A program made the translations under genes and the position numbers. From Warburgia ugandensis (Eukaryota; Streptophyta; Magnoliopsida; Canellales; Canellaceae), in the NCBI GenBank assembly GCA_035236585.1, contig CP141127.1, forward strand, positions 70,599,495 to 70,663,494: a stretch of DNA of 64,000 nt, read 5' to 3'. Every line of letters starts with the position of its first letter. Position 1 is the stretch's first letter. This document shows positions 42,666-55,200 of this stretch, in pieces. The notes beneath the pieces are model-generated. The model was not told where the DNA came from. It saw only the letters and a list, made by a program, of their open reading frames with translations, and did no database searches.

Positions 42666-44729
42666 TAAGCCAGCGCAAACCGCACTGCCTGTGTAAGTCG
42701 ATGAATGCGTAACTACCCTTATAAATTAATATATTAATTTATGAAGCCTTTTTACAAAAAATTTGATTTGGGGAGCTACGAATGTCCAAATCATGAGCGA
42801 AAACATCCATTGCGACCGTATTGATGACACGGGCCTAGATTTAGCTTGAAAACCTACATTTGACTACTTTTAGATTAGTTAAATTATAAAATATTAATTA
42901 ATAACTTAGAACCGACTGATCAAAGGGTGATCATGCCTTAAGACTTGAACAATGAGATAAAGTACGATAATAAATAAGGGTTCTAAGGGGCATATTAGTG
43001 TGACTACTCTAGAAATTGATCTAGACCATTAGTCTGAACCAGATCTTGGAAAATTATTGATCTGAGGATGATCTGACCGTTAGATTAAGGTATAAACGCT
43101 AGATACACACAAAAATGAACAGATGGACATGAGATGAGATGAGGCTAAATTAAGAACCAAATCATAATTAGAGATCATATAGGATGATCCCATGGTTGGA
43201 TCATCATAGATTCTATTATAATATAATAAATAACATAAAATAGTACTATGGTACTGACAGGTACATCTGAACGTACAAGCTAAGAAGATTATATGCTTGA
43301 GTTGGGTGATCTCACATTGAGATAGGTGACGACATTTAATGTTTTGTTTTGATTTTAAAACCTTGTATTATCATAGCATCACGATTGATTGTGATTAAAT
43401 TGCACTTATTATTAATCGATGATTTTGTGAGATTTAGAGTTTGATGTTATGATCGCTATTTGATTTCAATCATGTATTATGACCAATGGTTTCATGAGAT
43501 TGAGATTATCTACTTCTGCACAATTAGAAAATTATCTTTCCTTATTGCATCACTGAAATTGATGAGTTTCATGAGAAAGGAAAGTGGAGGCTTGGTGACT
43601 AGTCCTTTTAGAGGCTAATCCCGGGATGAGGGGCGTGCCTTGGGGATTGCGAGTGACGAGTGCTCCTGGTTTTGGACATGCGTGATTTTGTGTTTTGAGT
43701 TTTATGACGGATGCTCTCACTCGGTGGATGTCATGCTAGGAGGGAGAGGGCCGGCTACCCACCCTCTGAGATTTGTGATGTGATGTGATATGATTGTGAT
43801 ATGATAAGCACCTGCCTATAGATGGTTTTCAGTAGGGGTTGGTAATATGGATAGTCCACACTACCAGTCCGGGCCTTTCCATGGGAACGGACGCTAAGTC
43901 TCCCGTTATGGTGTCGACGGGGAGCGGCAATGGTTGAGACCCTCGAGGGTTGCCACTGCGGCATGACGATCCATACTCTTATTATGTGTGCTTGCATGAT
44001 GAGCACGGAGATGTGATAGTATGCCTGGGTGTGACGACACTCAGAGGTTTGATATGAGTACTCATGATCTGTTATGCGAGTGTATGGGACACTCGTGGGA
44101 CTCGTGTACCTTGAGGGTACCCTGTTGTTATTGTATGCTCAATTACATGAGATTATATCATGTTTAAATCCATGAGATGCATGTTTTATCGTATATGATG
44201 TTTTGAGATTTTATTAGCATTGCTTAAAATAATTATATTCTTGTAGAAAATTGCTTTACTCATTGTATCAATATGATTATTCAATTTTATTCCATTGATA
44301 TATATTAAATGTCTATGTACCTCCCAAGCATTGCTTGCTGAGGCATTGTGTTATTGTTGCAATGCCTCAGATATTAAAGAAAGACAGGACATATGAGGAG
44401 TTAGAAGAATAGTGATCGAGAAGTCTCATTTAGATGTATGTTCTGATTTCACATGGACTATGTATGTATATTTATGTTATTGGACTTGATTATACTGTTA
44501 TGGGAATGTGGCTAATGATTGGATGATCCTGGAATAGTAAATCTATTTTAAACATGTTTACTTAAAAAAAAAAAAATCTTGTTTTGCATCAATGGTTGAC
44601 CTCGGGATTTTTCTAAAAATGAAATTTGATTGAAATTGTTTTTTGCTATTTTGGTTTTTATAAAATTGGGGCTCCACCTTTTGAAAAGTTATATATATAT
44701 ATAAGTATTGAAAAACTTAGGTCGTCACA
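42666..44729 (+). repeat. 5'-truncated chromovirus LTR (same group as element D)
   Basis: Matches the element D LTRs in reverse orientation: AATTAATATATTAATTTATG, CGACCGTATTGATGA-like, AATATTAATTAATAACTTAG, GGTAATATGGATAGTCCACA and the end GGTCGTCACA. It starts in the middle of the LTR, exactly where the TRIM-like LTR stops, and lacks roughly the first 1 kb. The right end is intact and runs straight into a PBS. Confidence 0.85.
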
Positions 44730-45062
44730 GTGGGTATCAGAGTCAGTTTCCCTTGTGGTGTGGTGGCTAGCCTCATGTGGGCGCCTGGTTGTGGCTATTG
44801 CGCAAGGACGCGTGTTCCCTAAGGGGGGAAGATGTGAAGCCCTGGGCCGATGAGGGTGGGCCAAGAGAAGGCTGGCAGGCTTCTAGGTTGGGATGAAGGA
44901 CAGCGAGTTAGTCCCACATTGCCTGGGGAGAGGAAACTGGGCTATTTATAAGAGTTTGAGGAACTCTAATAGTCACAACGCGTCTTGAGAGGAGAAGCCC
45001 AAGAGGGTGAGGGACCCAAAGAGGACAATATTGTATCCGCTACACACTCTGCCCACAGAACA
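44730..45062 (+). mobile_element. TRIM-like internal segment and truncated LTR
   Basis: GTGGGTATCAGAGTCAG (PBS) is followed by TTTCCCTTGTGGTGTGGTGG, the TRIM-like internal region, polypurine tract AAGGGGGGAAGA (44821-44832) and an LTR from 44833 (TGTGAAGCCCTGGGCC). The LTR ends early after CTGCCCACAGAAC, about 100 bases short of a full copy. Confidence 0.8.
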
Positions 45063-45138
45063 ATCAGAGTGGCGCAGCAGAAGCGTGGTGGGCCCATAAC
45101 CCACAAGTCCCAGGATCAGAGCCTAACCCCGACCCAAT
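45063..45138 (+). tRNA. Initiator tRNA-Met-like sequence (pseudogene / captured primer)
   Basis: Bases 45063-45117 match plant initiator tRNA-Met from its first base. ATCAGAG is the acceptor 5' strand and TGGCGCAGCAGAAGCG the D arm (one G-to-A change in the A box). GTGGGCCCATAACCCAC is a perfect anticodon stem-loop with anticodon CAT, and AGTCCCAGGATC the variable loop and start of the T arm. After 45117 the match weakens: the remaining bases align either to the tRNA 3' half with mostly transition differences, or to the PBS (ATCAGAGCC). The B box is broken, so it should not be transcribed as a tRNA. It sits inside an element that uses this same tRNA as primer. Confidence 0.85.
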
Positions 45139-45457
45139 GTGGATGGCTAACTGCACGTGGGCGCTTGCGTGTGACATGCAGGGACGCGTGTCCCTTAAGG
45201 GGGAGAGGTGAAGCCTTGGCCGATGAGGGCAGGCCAAGAGGGCTGGCAGGCTTCTAGGCAAGGTGAGGGACTGAGAGTTAGTATCACATCAATAGGGGGA
45301 GGAGTTCTGGGTTGTTGATAAAGGGATGGTGGTCTCTCATGATAAAAAAGTGTTTTCCCCTATGGGAGAAGAACAAAGCCGTAACTGTTGGCGGTATATG
45401 GGTGCCGTCAATGAAAAGCGGACAATATTGTTACTGTGGGCAGACCCGGTCGTTACA
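45118..45457 (+). mobile_element. Second TRIM-like internal segment and terminal LTR
   Basis: ATGGCTAACTGCACGTGGGC and GGGACGCGTG...AAGGGGGAGA repeat the internal region and polypurine tract. An LTR (about 45207-45457) follows, starting GGTGAAGCCTTGGCC and ending CCGGTCGTTACA. It is more diverged than the other LTR copies but keeps GCGGACAATATTG. Confidence 0.78.
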
Positions 45458-48059
45458 TGCATAAACTCAGTGTGAGAATTTTATGAAGAATAACTTCTTT
45501 ATCTTTTCATGAAACACTAGATTGTGTGCTTATTACCTTTAGATAAATGCAAGACTATAACCTAGGTGGTGAAAAAAGGTATTCCCAAGCAATGGAGTTG
45601 AAATTCTCCTCCTATATTGGAGTAGGAAGGCATTGTAGCTATCCTAGAGGATCCTTAGGAGGGAGTGATTAAGCTATTTTAATTAGAGTAGAAAAGCAAG
45701 AGATAAAATTACAAAATAAGAAATTTAGCCTAGAATCCAACGTTATATCCAAAAACTATTCTAAAATGCAAGAAAACAAGAATTAAGTAAAAGGAAGGAA
45801 AGAAATACCTGATGTAGAGAAAGAAATAATAAGAAGACTAGAAGAATAATATAATGCACCAAACAAAGCCAAATAACTCCAGAGAATACTCCAAAAGGAT
45901 ATAAATCTTTTGTTGGATTTCTCTCATGTACTACCTTGGTAAAATATCTCTCAGGTACTACCTTGGTAAAATAATCATTCTTCCTCTCTCTTAATAGAGT
46001 TTCTAAACCATGAGGGCCTTGAAGCTTTCTTGAGAAACTCTCAAGGGTGAAGCATCATACCAAAAGGAATGCTTATGTTTGCTTTTGGGAAAGCAACTCC
46101 TTTATATAGGACTCTAAAGGATAACTCCAACCAATCGAACTATAATATATGTTTTTTTACACCCATACGAGGTCATGCTGTCTCATGATCTTTAGCATGC
46201 AGTATCTAAAACTCATGCAACTACATGTTATGGAGATAATTAAATGCTTCCATAATCTTCTAAAAAAAGACATGTGGTTGGTAGCTTCCAGGATCACACA
46301 ATTGCAAGACCTTGGATGGTGATGTGTTCACTTTTGAATTATTCTGTACTATACCACATGCTATTGTTTACTAGAGAGGAAATTTTGATAAAACACCCTC
46401 TTTTGTAATTAGAGCCCACTTATGACTTTCATTAGACATTTTTAGTGATGACCCACATGCTAATGGAGTTTAGGTCTTGCATACATCATATTGGGCTCAC
46501 TTAGGAATTGCTAGAATTGATAACCATCTACTTCACTAATGATTAGTTAGTGTGATCCGGGTCTCACAAATGATGGAATATTCCATTGGCTACAAAATAT
46601 CCATTTAAAGGCTTCACAAATCAAGATTCAATATCATTAGATCAAGTGAAATGAATGGTAGATAAATGATCAATGCATGATCATCTATTAAAATTAGTGA
46701 CTTGGTCATGTTCTTATCCCAAATGTGATGGCCCACCTAAAATACTATATTGCTTTAACTCCAAATGACTATATCTCATCCACGCATGATCATGAAATTG
46801 TTAAATGAGTAAATAATTAGAAATAAAGGTGCATGTGATGATAAATACACATCTCACCACCTTTTTTACTTCTCATATTATGTGAGAAAGGGAGAAAATC
46901 TTAATGGGAATGCCTTTCTTTAAGGTTTTAAATGTAACATGTAAGTGGGTGTCGTTATCTCTCTTTTTTTACTTCATTTATATGCAATAATATATAAGGA
47001 GATCTAGTGTACGTTTTAATTAAACTCTCAAGTGCACAAATATATTTGTACTAGATGCATGTGAGTGAGGTTGATCCCACAAGGAATCTAACAGTTTGTG
47101 TGTTAGGTGGATCCTCATTTAAACTATCTAACCTAGCCAAAGAAAGTGATTTTTTGACCTAGACCAAGGCCTTAAACTAACATCGAAATCACAAATGCAT
47201 GAAATTGGAAACTTTCTAAATCTAAACATAGAAACTATCTTAAACTATTCTAACATGCTACTAAAATTGAAAATTCTCAAATAATCCTAAACATGACTAA
47301 GCTAAAAATAAACACAAGCAAAACCTAAGGGAATGACTAAACAACATGGTGCGCATGAAACACTAAACTAAAAGAATGCATGACACAGTAATAAGATAGA
47401 TGAGTGGACATGAAAATATGTTTGATCTAGATTGTAAACTAATATAACATGGAATGCATGAAACTAATAAACTAATTCATGAAATTCTAAACTAAGAATG
47501 AACATGGAATAAACAAGTGATCTAAGGGATCAACAATCCAAAACGATGCATATGAACCATGGGTTTGTGCGCATGATATTGAAAGTGTGCATGACTTTTC
47601 TAAGTGTGGTGCGCATCATCCATGGGGTGTGTACACCATTCAATTCTCCAAAATAAAATAAAAGCCAATGACATTCAATCTACCCACATTCAGATCCTTA
47701 GCATGCATGTACCCAAAGACAATCTAAGGAAAAAGAAGGGGAAACAATGAGATAGAAGACAAGGGATGGGCAAAGAACTTAAGGAGAAAATGGGCAAGGC
47801 TCTCTATCTAAGAACTACACTCTCTTCATTGTCACTACAAGAGAGTTTTAGCCCTTAGATTCAAGGATCTAAGATGTAAAAACAAAAATACAAAAATCAA
47901 AGGAACTCAAGCAATGAAGCAAAGGAAACTTAAAGCATGAAATTAAAGAACAAAACAAACAATAAAATAAGGCAACACAATAGATTAAAGGAAACAACTA
48001 ACCTAAAATTGAAGAACATCAAAGAGAGATCAAAACCAAGGAAAAGAAGGCATGGAAGG
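45458..48059. other. Non-coding stretch, no gene
   Basis: AT-rich, without supported ORFs. A stretch at about 47025-47090 (CAAGTGCACAAAT ... GATCCCACAAGGAAT) resembles a sequence common in non-coding parts of large plant LTR elements, but no LTRs could be paired with it. Confidence 0.45.
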
Positions 48060-48560
48060 TTGGAGAAGAGGGGAGAAGTCGTTGGAGAGATGTCTCCTTC
48101 TTAGGAGGGTGCGTACTCCCCTTCTCTTGTATGTTATTCATGTAGAAACCCCTCCCCAACTTCATATGGGTTGGCTGCTATCTAGAGGAAACCCTAGGTG
48201 ATATAAGATTAGAAAGTTAGGAAGTATTAGGTGGCAAGTAAGGATTGGGTAGTCTAAGAGGACACCTATGGTGGAGAGAAGGTGGGAGGTGCCACCTTTT
48301 TAGGAGGGGGCATCTCCCCCTTGTAAAAATTGTAGAGAAACTTGGGAAATAGAAAGAGATGAAGATAGGATGGAGAGAGAGGGAAAGAGAGTGAAAAAGA
48401 TAAGAAGGAAGAGGAGAAATAGAAAGTGAGTTAATTGGTCATCTAAAATGGAATTTAGGAAGGCAGGAGGTGCTACCTTCTTAGGAAGGTGCATCTCCCA
48501 CTTGTAGAAATTGTGGGAATGACTTGAAGTGAGGTGGAGATAAAGAAAAAGATGGGAATT
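48060..48560. repeat. Degenerate tandem repeat, three units of about 180-200 bp
   Basis: TTAGGAGGGTGC/TTAGGAGGGGGC/TTAGGAAGGTGC, each followed by a CTCCC motif, occur near 48101, 48299 and 48480. Units 2 and 3 also share GGAGGTGCYACCTT before and TTGTARAAATTGT after. The minus-strand ORF 48300-48644 arises from this purine-rich repeat and is not believed. Confidence 0.75.
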
Positions 48561-49143
48561 AGATGGACAAAAAAGAAGAAAGAAATAAGGTGGGCTCTTC
48601 TTAGTGGTCAACATGCATGCTAACCCAATTTGATTTTCACTCAAATATCATCTAATTATCCTCTTAAAAACACACTTTTTAGCTTCAGATAATTGAGTGA
48701 AATTCTCCTCCAATAATACTCTCCATGGAACTTGCCTTAAGTGGCTTTGATGGCTCATTTGGCTTGGTTTCGTGGCTCACACCCTTAGCTTTGATGACTT
48801 GTCTTGACTATCTTAGCTTGTCACCTTCTCTCATGGCTTATATGGCTAAAGTGCAAAGGTGGTGGAAATGCATGGCTCATGCATGGGCCCATTGTAAGCA
48901 CCTTTAGCACTTCTAGTTTTATCCTTTGCTTATCCTAAATTAATCTTTGACTTTGATCACACATTTGGATTGTTGAGATTTAGGCCTTAGCTTGTTAGGT
49001 TTCCTAGTTGGATTAGGAAACCTCATCGATGGATCCAATTCTTATCTTGATCAATATCGGTAGTTGGATTACTATCTTGACTCATACAAAAGGTCAAAAA
49101 CTTTGATTAAATCCTAGAAAAATATGAATTTTCACATACCTAT
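48561..49143. other. Spacer, nothing recognised
   Basis: Short non-coding gap before the 3' LTR of element D. The ORF at 48725-48907 has repeated AGCTTG/ATGGCTNNT triplets but no domain. Confidence 0.45.
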
Positions 49144-52069
49144 TGTGATGACACGTGTTTTCAATACTTTTTTAATAAAACTTTTCGAAAGGTGGGGCCC
49201 CAATTTTATAAAAACCAAAACAGGGAAAAACAATTTTAATCAAATTTCATTTTTAGAAAAATCTCGAGGACAACCATTGATGCAAAATAAGATTATTTTT
49301 TTTTTCAAGTAAACATGTTTAAAATAGATTTACTATTCCAGAACTCATTCAGTCATCAGCCACATTCCCATAATAGTATAATCAAGTCCAATAACATATA
49401 TATACATATATAGTCCATGTGAAATCAGAACATACCTCTAAATGAGACTTCTCGATCACTATTCTTCTAATTCCTCATATGCCTTGTCTTTCTTTAATAT
49501 TTGAGGCATTGCAATAATAATGCCTTAGCAAGCAATGCTTGGTAGGTACATAGACATTTAATGTATATCAATGAAATAAAATCGAATAATCGTATTGATA
49601 CAATGAGTAAAGCAACTTTCTACAAGAATATAATTATTTTAAGCAATGCTAATAAAATCTCAAAACATCATATATGATAAAACATGCATCTCATGGATTT
49701 AAAACATGATATGATCTCATGTAAAAGAGAATTCAATAATAACAGGGTACCCCCAAGGTACGTGGGTCCCACGAGTGTCCCATACACTCGCATCATAGAT
49801 CATGAGTACTCATATCAAACCTTTGAGTGTTGTCATACCCATGCATACCATCACATCTCCATGCTCATCATGCAAGCACATAGAATAAGAGTATGGATTG
49901 TCATGCCACAGTGGCAACCCTCTAGGGTCTTAACCACCGCCGCTCCCTGTCGACACCATAATGGGAGACTTAACGTCCGTCCCCATGGAAAGGCCCGGAC
50001 TGGTAGTGTAGACTATCCATGTTACCAAAGCCCTACCGAAAGCCATCTGCGGGGAGGTGTATATCATATCACATCACAAATCTTGGAAGGTGGGTGGCCG
50101 GCCCTCTCTTTCCTAGCATAACATCCATAGGGTGAGAGCACCTATCATAAAACACAAAACACGAAAATCATGTATGTAGAAAAACTAGGAGTACTAGTGG
50201 CTCGCAATCTCTAAGGCACGCCCCTCATCCCGGGGTTAACCTCTAAAAGAACCAACCACCAAGCCTCCACTTTCTTTTCTCATGAAAACCCATTAGTTTT
50301 AGTGATGCAATAAGGAAGATCATTTCTATTTATGCATAATTAGGTAATATCAATCTCATGAAACCATCGGTCATAAATACATTCAATACATGATTGAAAT
50401 CAAAGAGCGATCATAGCATAAAACTCTAAATCTCACAACATCATGACTAATAATAAGTGCAATTTAAATCACAATCACTCATGATGCTATGATAATACAT
50501 GGTTTTAAAATCAAAACATAACATTAAATGTCGTCACCTACCTTAATGTGAGATTACCCAACTCAAGCATATAATCTTCTTAACTTATACGTTTAGATGT
50601 ACCTGTTAATACCACAATACTATTTCGTGTTATTTGTTATATTATAATGGAATCTATGATGATCCAACCATGGGATCATCCTCTAAGATCTCTAATTATG
50701 ATTTGGTTCTTAATTTAGTCTCATCTCATGTCCATCTGTTCATTTTTGTGTATATCTAACGTTTATACCTTAATCTGACGGTCAGATCATCCTCAAATCA
50801 ATAATATCCCAAGATTTGGTTCAGACCAATGGTCTAGATCAATTTCTAGAGTATTCATGCTAATATGCCCCTTAGAACCCTTATTTATTATCATACTTTA
50901 TGGCATTGTTCAAGTCTGGAGGCATGATCAACCTTTAATCAGTCAGCTCTAAGTTAGTAATTAATATTTTATAATTTAACTAATATAAAAGTAGTCAAAT
51001 GTAGGTCTTCAAGCTAAATTTAGGTCTGCATCATCAATACGGTCGCAACAGATGTTTTCACTCATGATTTGGACCTCTGTAGCTCCCAAAATCAAGTTTT
51101 TTGTGAAAAGACTTAATAAATTAATATATTAATTTATAGTGGTAGGTATGCGTGCACTGACTTACAGGGGTGGTGCGGTTTGAACCAACTTACACCAACA
51201 CACCGCGCACCCAGGACACCCAGTGCGTTCTGGATGTCCAAGACAGCGCACGTGCCATGGAGAGCTCGCATGCATGCTTCTCCGTCTATGCATCCTAATG
51301 GGCGTCTTGGGCTCACTGTCCATTGGGGACGATGAACCCAAGTCGTCCACCTTGTTTTGGCTTGATCAGAGCCCCAGAAGCTCTAATTTTTTATCTGTTT
51401 TCATCGTTCTTAAGGTTTTTGGGTCCAAAGATCACAATGAACAGCTTAGATTTCTCATTTGAGGTGTCCTTAACATGGGTCTAACCATGCTCCACGGTTT
51501 TGAATCCATAGGCCATCCAACGACCATTCTGATCAGATCTGGCCCAGATATGTGAGGGGAAAGTTGGAAAACAAAGTAAATAACAAGTTAAAACGTGTAA
51601 CTTACCTGATTAGAGCCGGAGATGGGCGATTAGAGCCCTCTAGTGTGTGCAACCTTCAACTCGTTTTCGCGGTGTGCATAAGGAAAAACAAGGGTTCTCC
51701 TCTAGTTGTTTGGTGTGGGAATGGAAGGGGAAACTTGTATTTTAAAGTCTAAGTTCCGATTTTTCTGAATGGAAGGTAGATCAGTGCCTTCCTCCATTAT
51801 AACTCTAATGGAAGTGGAAAGGAGTGCCGTTATCAAAACGAATCCCTTTAATTAACGTCCCTAGCAATTTACCAATTTACCCTTACACTTAAAATGGTCA
51901 TATCTTACTCATCCGAACTCCGTTTTCAATGTTCTTTATATCGTTCAATTCATATCGACCTGTACTTTCTAATTTTAGTGATTTCAGAACCAAATTCTAT
52001 GCATACATTTTTTAAATTAATTTATCTTATTTTATTACTAATTTAGGGTTAAAAATTGGGGTTATTACA
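49144..52069 (-). repeat. 3' LTR of element D
   Basis: On the minus strand starts TGTAATAACCCCAATTTTTA and ends ACGTGTCATCACA. ORFs such as 49684-50121 (plus) recur nearly unchanged at 56546-56878 only because the LTRs are copies. Confidence 0.88.
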
Positions 52070-52090
52070 TCCTTCCCACCTTATAAAAAT
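52070..52090 (-). other. Polypurine tract of element D
   Basis: On the minus strand TTATAAGGTGGGAAGGA ends directly at the LTR's TG. It is preceded by the lineage-typical GAAATTTCGAGGACGAAATT motif. Confidence 0.85.
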
Positions 52091-52099
52091 TTCGTCCTC

Positions 52100-52275
52100 G
52101 AAATTTCGATACATATCTCCATGTAAATAACTCTGGGTGGATCCTTCACATATCGTCTTCTGTCTCCCACGTGGCCTCCTACAATGAATGATGCTGCAAA
52201 AGGACTTTGACTAATGAAATAGTTTTTGTCCCCAATTCCTTGACTTTTGCATCCAGTATACGCACATATCTCTCC
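52100..52275 (-). pseudogene. Chromodomain remnant of element D
   Basis: On the minus strand the translation reads ILDAKVKELGTKTISLVKVL, LQHHSL, stop, EATWETEDDM, stop, RIHPELF. This aligns to the Tekay chromodomain form ILDxKxxxLRNKTIxLVKVLW...EEATWExEDDMRxxYPELF. Two stops are visible. It is the only coding trace recognised inside the element. Confidence 0.82.
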
Positions 52276-55200
52276 TCAATTGTCATATCAGGTCGTAACT
52301 CTCCTAAGATCTACTCATGTTTGTGAGACAAATCTAACATGTACTTTCTTTGAACAATTCCAAAGTGATCCTCACACCACAATATATGTTAATCGTGATA
52401 ATAATTCCAAAGTCAACATCAATAAGCTATTCCACGACATGTCATACCTTCTTATCTCAATCCATCATATAAATCAATGCCTATCAATCCTCTCTTTATA
52501 TAATCAGACACATCATAATCACATATGACGCAATTAGCACAAACCAAGCTTCCATCTAGGAGTTGATTGCTTATGTACAACTTAGCATTGGTAAATTCAC
52601 TCTATCTGCTGGATTCAAAGCATCTCTGTTAACCTATAGGAAATCATTTACCAATTCAAAATCACAGTATATAGCTCACCAACAGAAATTTATATGATAG
52701 TCACAACAACATGTTAACTCACCAACAGGACTTTATGCCAATGAGAACCAATCTGCATTATGATCTCACTGTAAGCACTTAAGAGCTTGCCACCTAAAAG
52801 TCTACCAATGTGTCTAGCACTTACCCTCATTGGTTACTCACCAGCATCGATTGTAAATTAAAATTTGATTAATCATAAGGGAATAATCTCACATAATATT
52901 ATATGTCACTGATATCGTAGTGAAACTCAATTATACAGTGCCTGCATTTGATAAGACTAAGGAACTGTGAACCTCAGTCACCAATTTGGCTACTCTCAAC
53001 CCATCGCAGTCTCAATAAATGACTTCTCTGTTATGCAAATTATTTCAAAAAAGGGAATTCACTTCCTCTGACCATAACTCATGCTATAATGTTTGTAATA
53101 AATGATGAGCCCCTCTGTGTTCGTGAAGTATTCAACAATACTATTTATTAACCCAATCATGGCTCATCAAAATAACATTTGAAGATTTGACCCATCATAT
53201 CCATACATTTTGTTAGTGTATTGGTTCCACCAATTTGTACCATCCAGAATTAGTAATAATCATGACAAGTTTTAAAAATCATCTTAAAGACGTCATATGT
53301 AGAATCCTAGGCTGGGTATAATCACACATCAAATCACTCTCTACAGGCACCAAGTACCATGAGGAATTAATTAATTAAATCATCAATATAGGATTTAAAT
53401 TATTAGTGTTGTACCGCGGTATTATCAAACGAACGTAACTCCTGTGCATAATAGTAAAGATCTAGCTCTCTTCTCATGAAGAAGAGTAATGCACTTCACG
53501 AAGACCCACTAATCTTGTCAAAACTCTCATCAAAAGCTCATATAGTTGGAACTTTGTCAGCTCAATTAAGAACATCTCACATGGCCTTTAGAGTAAGTAA
53601 TGCTATGTCTAATTAACATCAATATCAACCCCTTATGGAAAAATCATGAAACTCCTTAGGCAAAATCATAAACTCTTGCACATCATCTTTGTGCTCATTC
53701 CATAGTTTCTCATGGTACCCCATAGTCTTACAATTAAGAAATACTTAGTAACCTCTAAAAAGTACTGCACTGACTTTAAGATAGAAATAACACAACTCTT
53801 AAAGATGCCTCTTCTTACACAAGTGAGGCCAATAGCTGTCCAGTTACACTAGAAGTAATCTTCTTATCATAGAAATCACTATCTCCATATTAGAGAATCC
53901 ATTCTAAGGATTATATTGCAATCAATCATATCGAGTGGGATGAAATCAACATTCATCCTATTTCTTGTTATCTCCACCACTCGTCCCTAGTCACACTTAC
54001 AAGTTTCCATAACCCTTTCACTAGTATTCTTGCATCAGATCCCATATACTGCCATATATTCCCAATATATTCCTCAAAGCTCTAATACATAAGGTCCAAA
54101 TCCACTGGATCCTACATCAATAAGTATTTGAGCATGTTTATTAGAAATTAAGAAAATATTTTCTATTGCCCAAATCGAGGTATATGCTTGCTTTTAAGTA
54201 ATGATAGAGATTCATCACTACTAATGTGGAGCCATATCTGTCCCTATCAAATACTCTATCTCCCCATAGTCAAAACATTTTAAAGGATTGTAGCTGTAAT
54301 GGTTGTTGTTGCTACTATTACCGTTATTGCAATAATCTATTAACTCCAAGACATAGCTGTCTAGGTGCCTATTCTTTTACTAATGTACTTTCTCTTGTTC
54401 ACATCCCAATCTTGTCTAATGAATGTTGCTGGCTTAGTGGTCCCTATAATTATGTCAATGAAAAAAAATCTCTTGCCCTTTCTAGGCTAACTCAAACTAC
54501 TCATGTCCGAGTTTCTATGCTCAGTTCAAGTCTCAAGAGAATATCTTTCGATAATGCAAAGTCCAATTCTATTGCCTTTGTCACCAATGTAGGATGCACT
54601 ACCATCCTCTGATTTCTCAATCCAGGTGTCAACATATCATAATCTATTGTAGCCTCCTTACCCAACATAAAAAAAATCAGGGGCCTATCAATCAATTATA
54701 TATTCTAGTTCAATACTATTGACCCATTTAATTTCTCTGTTCTAAAGCAACAACTTTCATCGTATCACCAAATGCTCATAAGAGAAGGATACTGGTCATT
54801 ACTAGCCTTTTTAAGAGTCTTTCATATAAAAGTCTCGACAATGGAGGAATGTGATCTCTCAAACAATCGTAATTAGAATTCTCGTAATCACATTTTCGAT
54901 GTTCTCACTTCTACTATTTCATTTCCTTTAACAAATCAAATATTTCATGGTCATATTTATGAAATCATTTACAATTGTCGACCTCACATCCAATGTGCTT
55001 GATATTTCATAATGACTTTCTTAGCCATTTTAGACCACATTATAATTAATACTTAACAATTATTCTCATAAAATGTTTATCACATCCTCTAGGGCTATGC
55101 ACTTCCCATCATAATTAAAATCCCAATAAAATTTGTAACATTAACTTATCACCAATGTCTAGTTATCAATATTTTTTTCTGTGCATAAGGACTTATAAAT

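Larger units (their letters stand above)
41867..45457. mobile_element. Composite inverted TRIM-like retroelement with captured LTR and tRNA
   Basis: Order on the plus strand: TRIM-like LTR (-) 41867-42183, internal (-) 42184-42285, LTR (-) 42286-42665, truncated chromovirus LTR (+) 42666-44729, PBS and internal (+) 44730-44832, TRIM-like LTR (+, cut short) 44833-45062, initiator tRNA-like sequence from 45063, internal (+) to about 45206, TRIM-like LTR (+) 45207-45457. The outer ends TGTAACACC and GGTCGTTACA are both the U5 (right) ends of the small LTR, facing outwards. Immediately outside are TGCAT (41862-41866) and TGCAT (45458-45462), a 5-bp direct repeat as made by retroviral-type integrase. 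One integration of a rearranged cDNA is the simplest reading. Confidence 0.72.

Noticed and set aside
45063..45138. A functional initiator tRNA gene
   Set aside because: The A box carries a change, the B box/T loop is disrupted, and the 3' half does not pair properly; it is flanked on both sides by retroelement sequence.
48300..48644. 114-codon minus-strand ORF rich in Leu, Phe and Ser
   Set aside because: It is produced by purine-rich tandem repeats; the composition explains the open frame.
49684..50121. 145-codon ORF conserved at 56546-56878
   Set aside because: Conservation is due to both being copies of the same LTR; the frame breaks in the more diverged LTR at 62073 and has no domain.
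54226..54695. Overlapping ORFs in the interior of element D
   Set aside because: They are open on opposite strands over the same bases, and neither shows gag or pol motifs.
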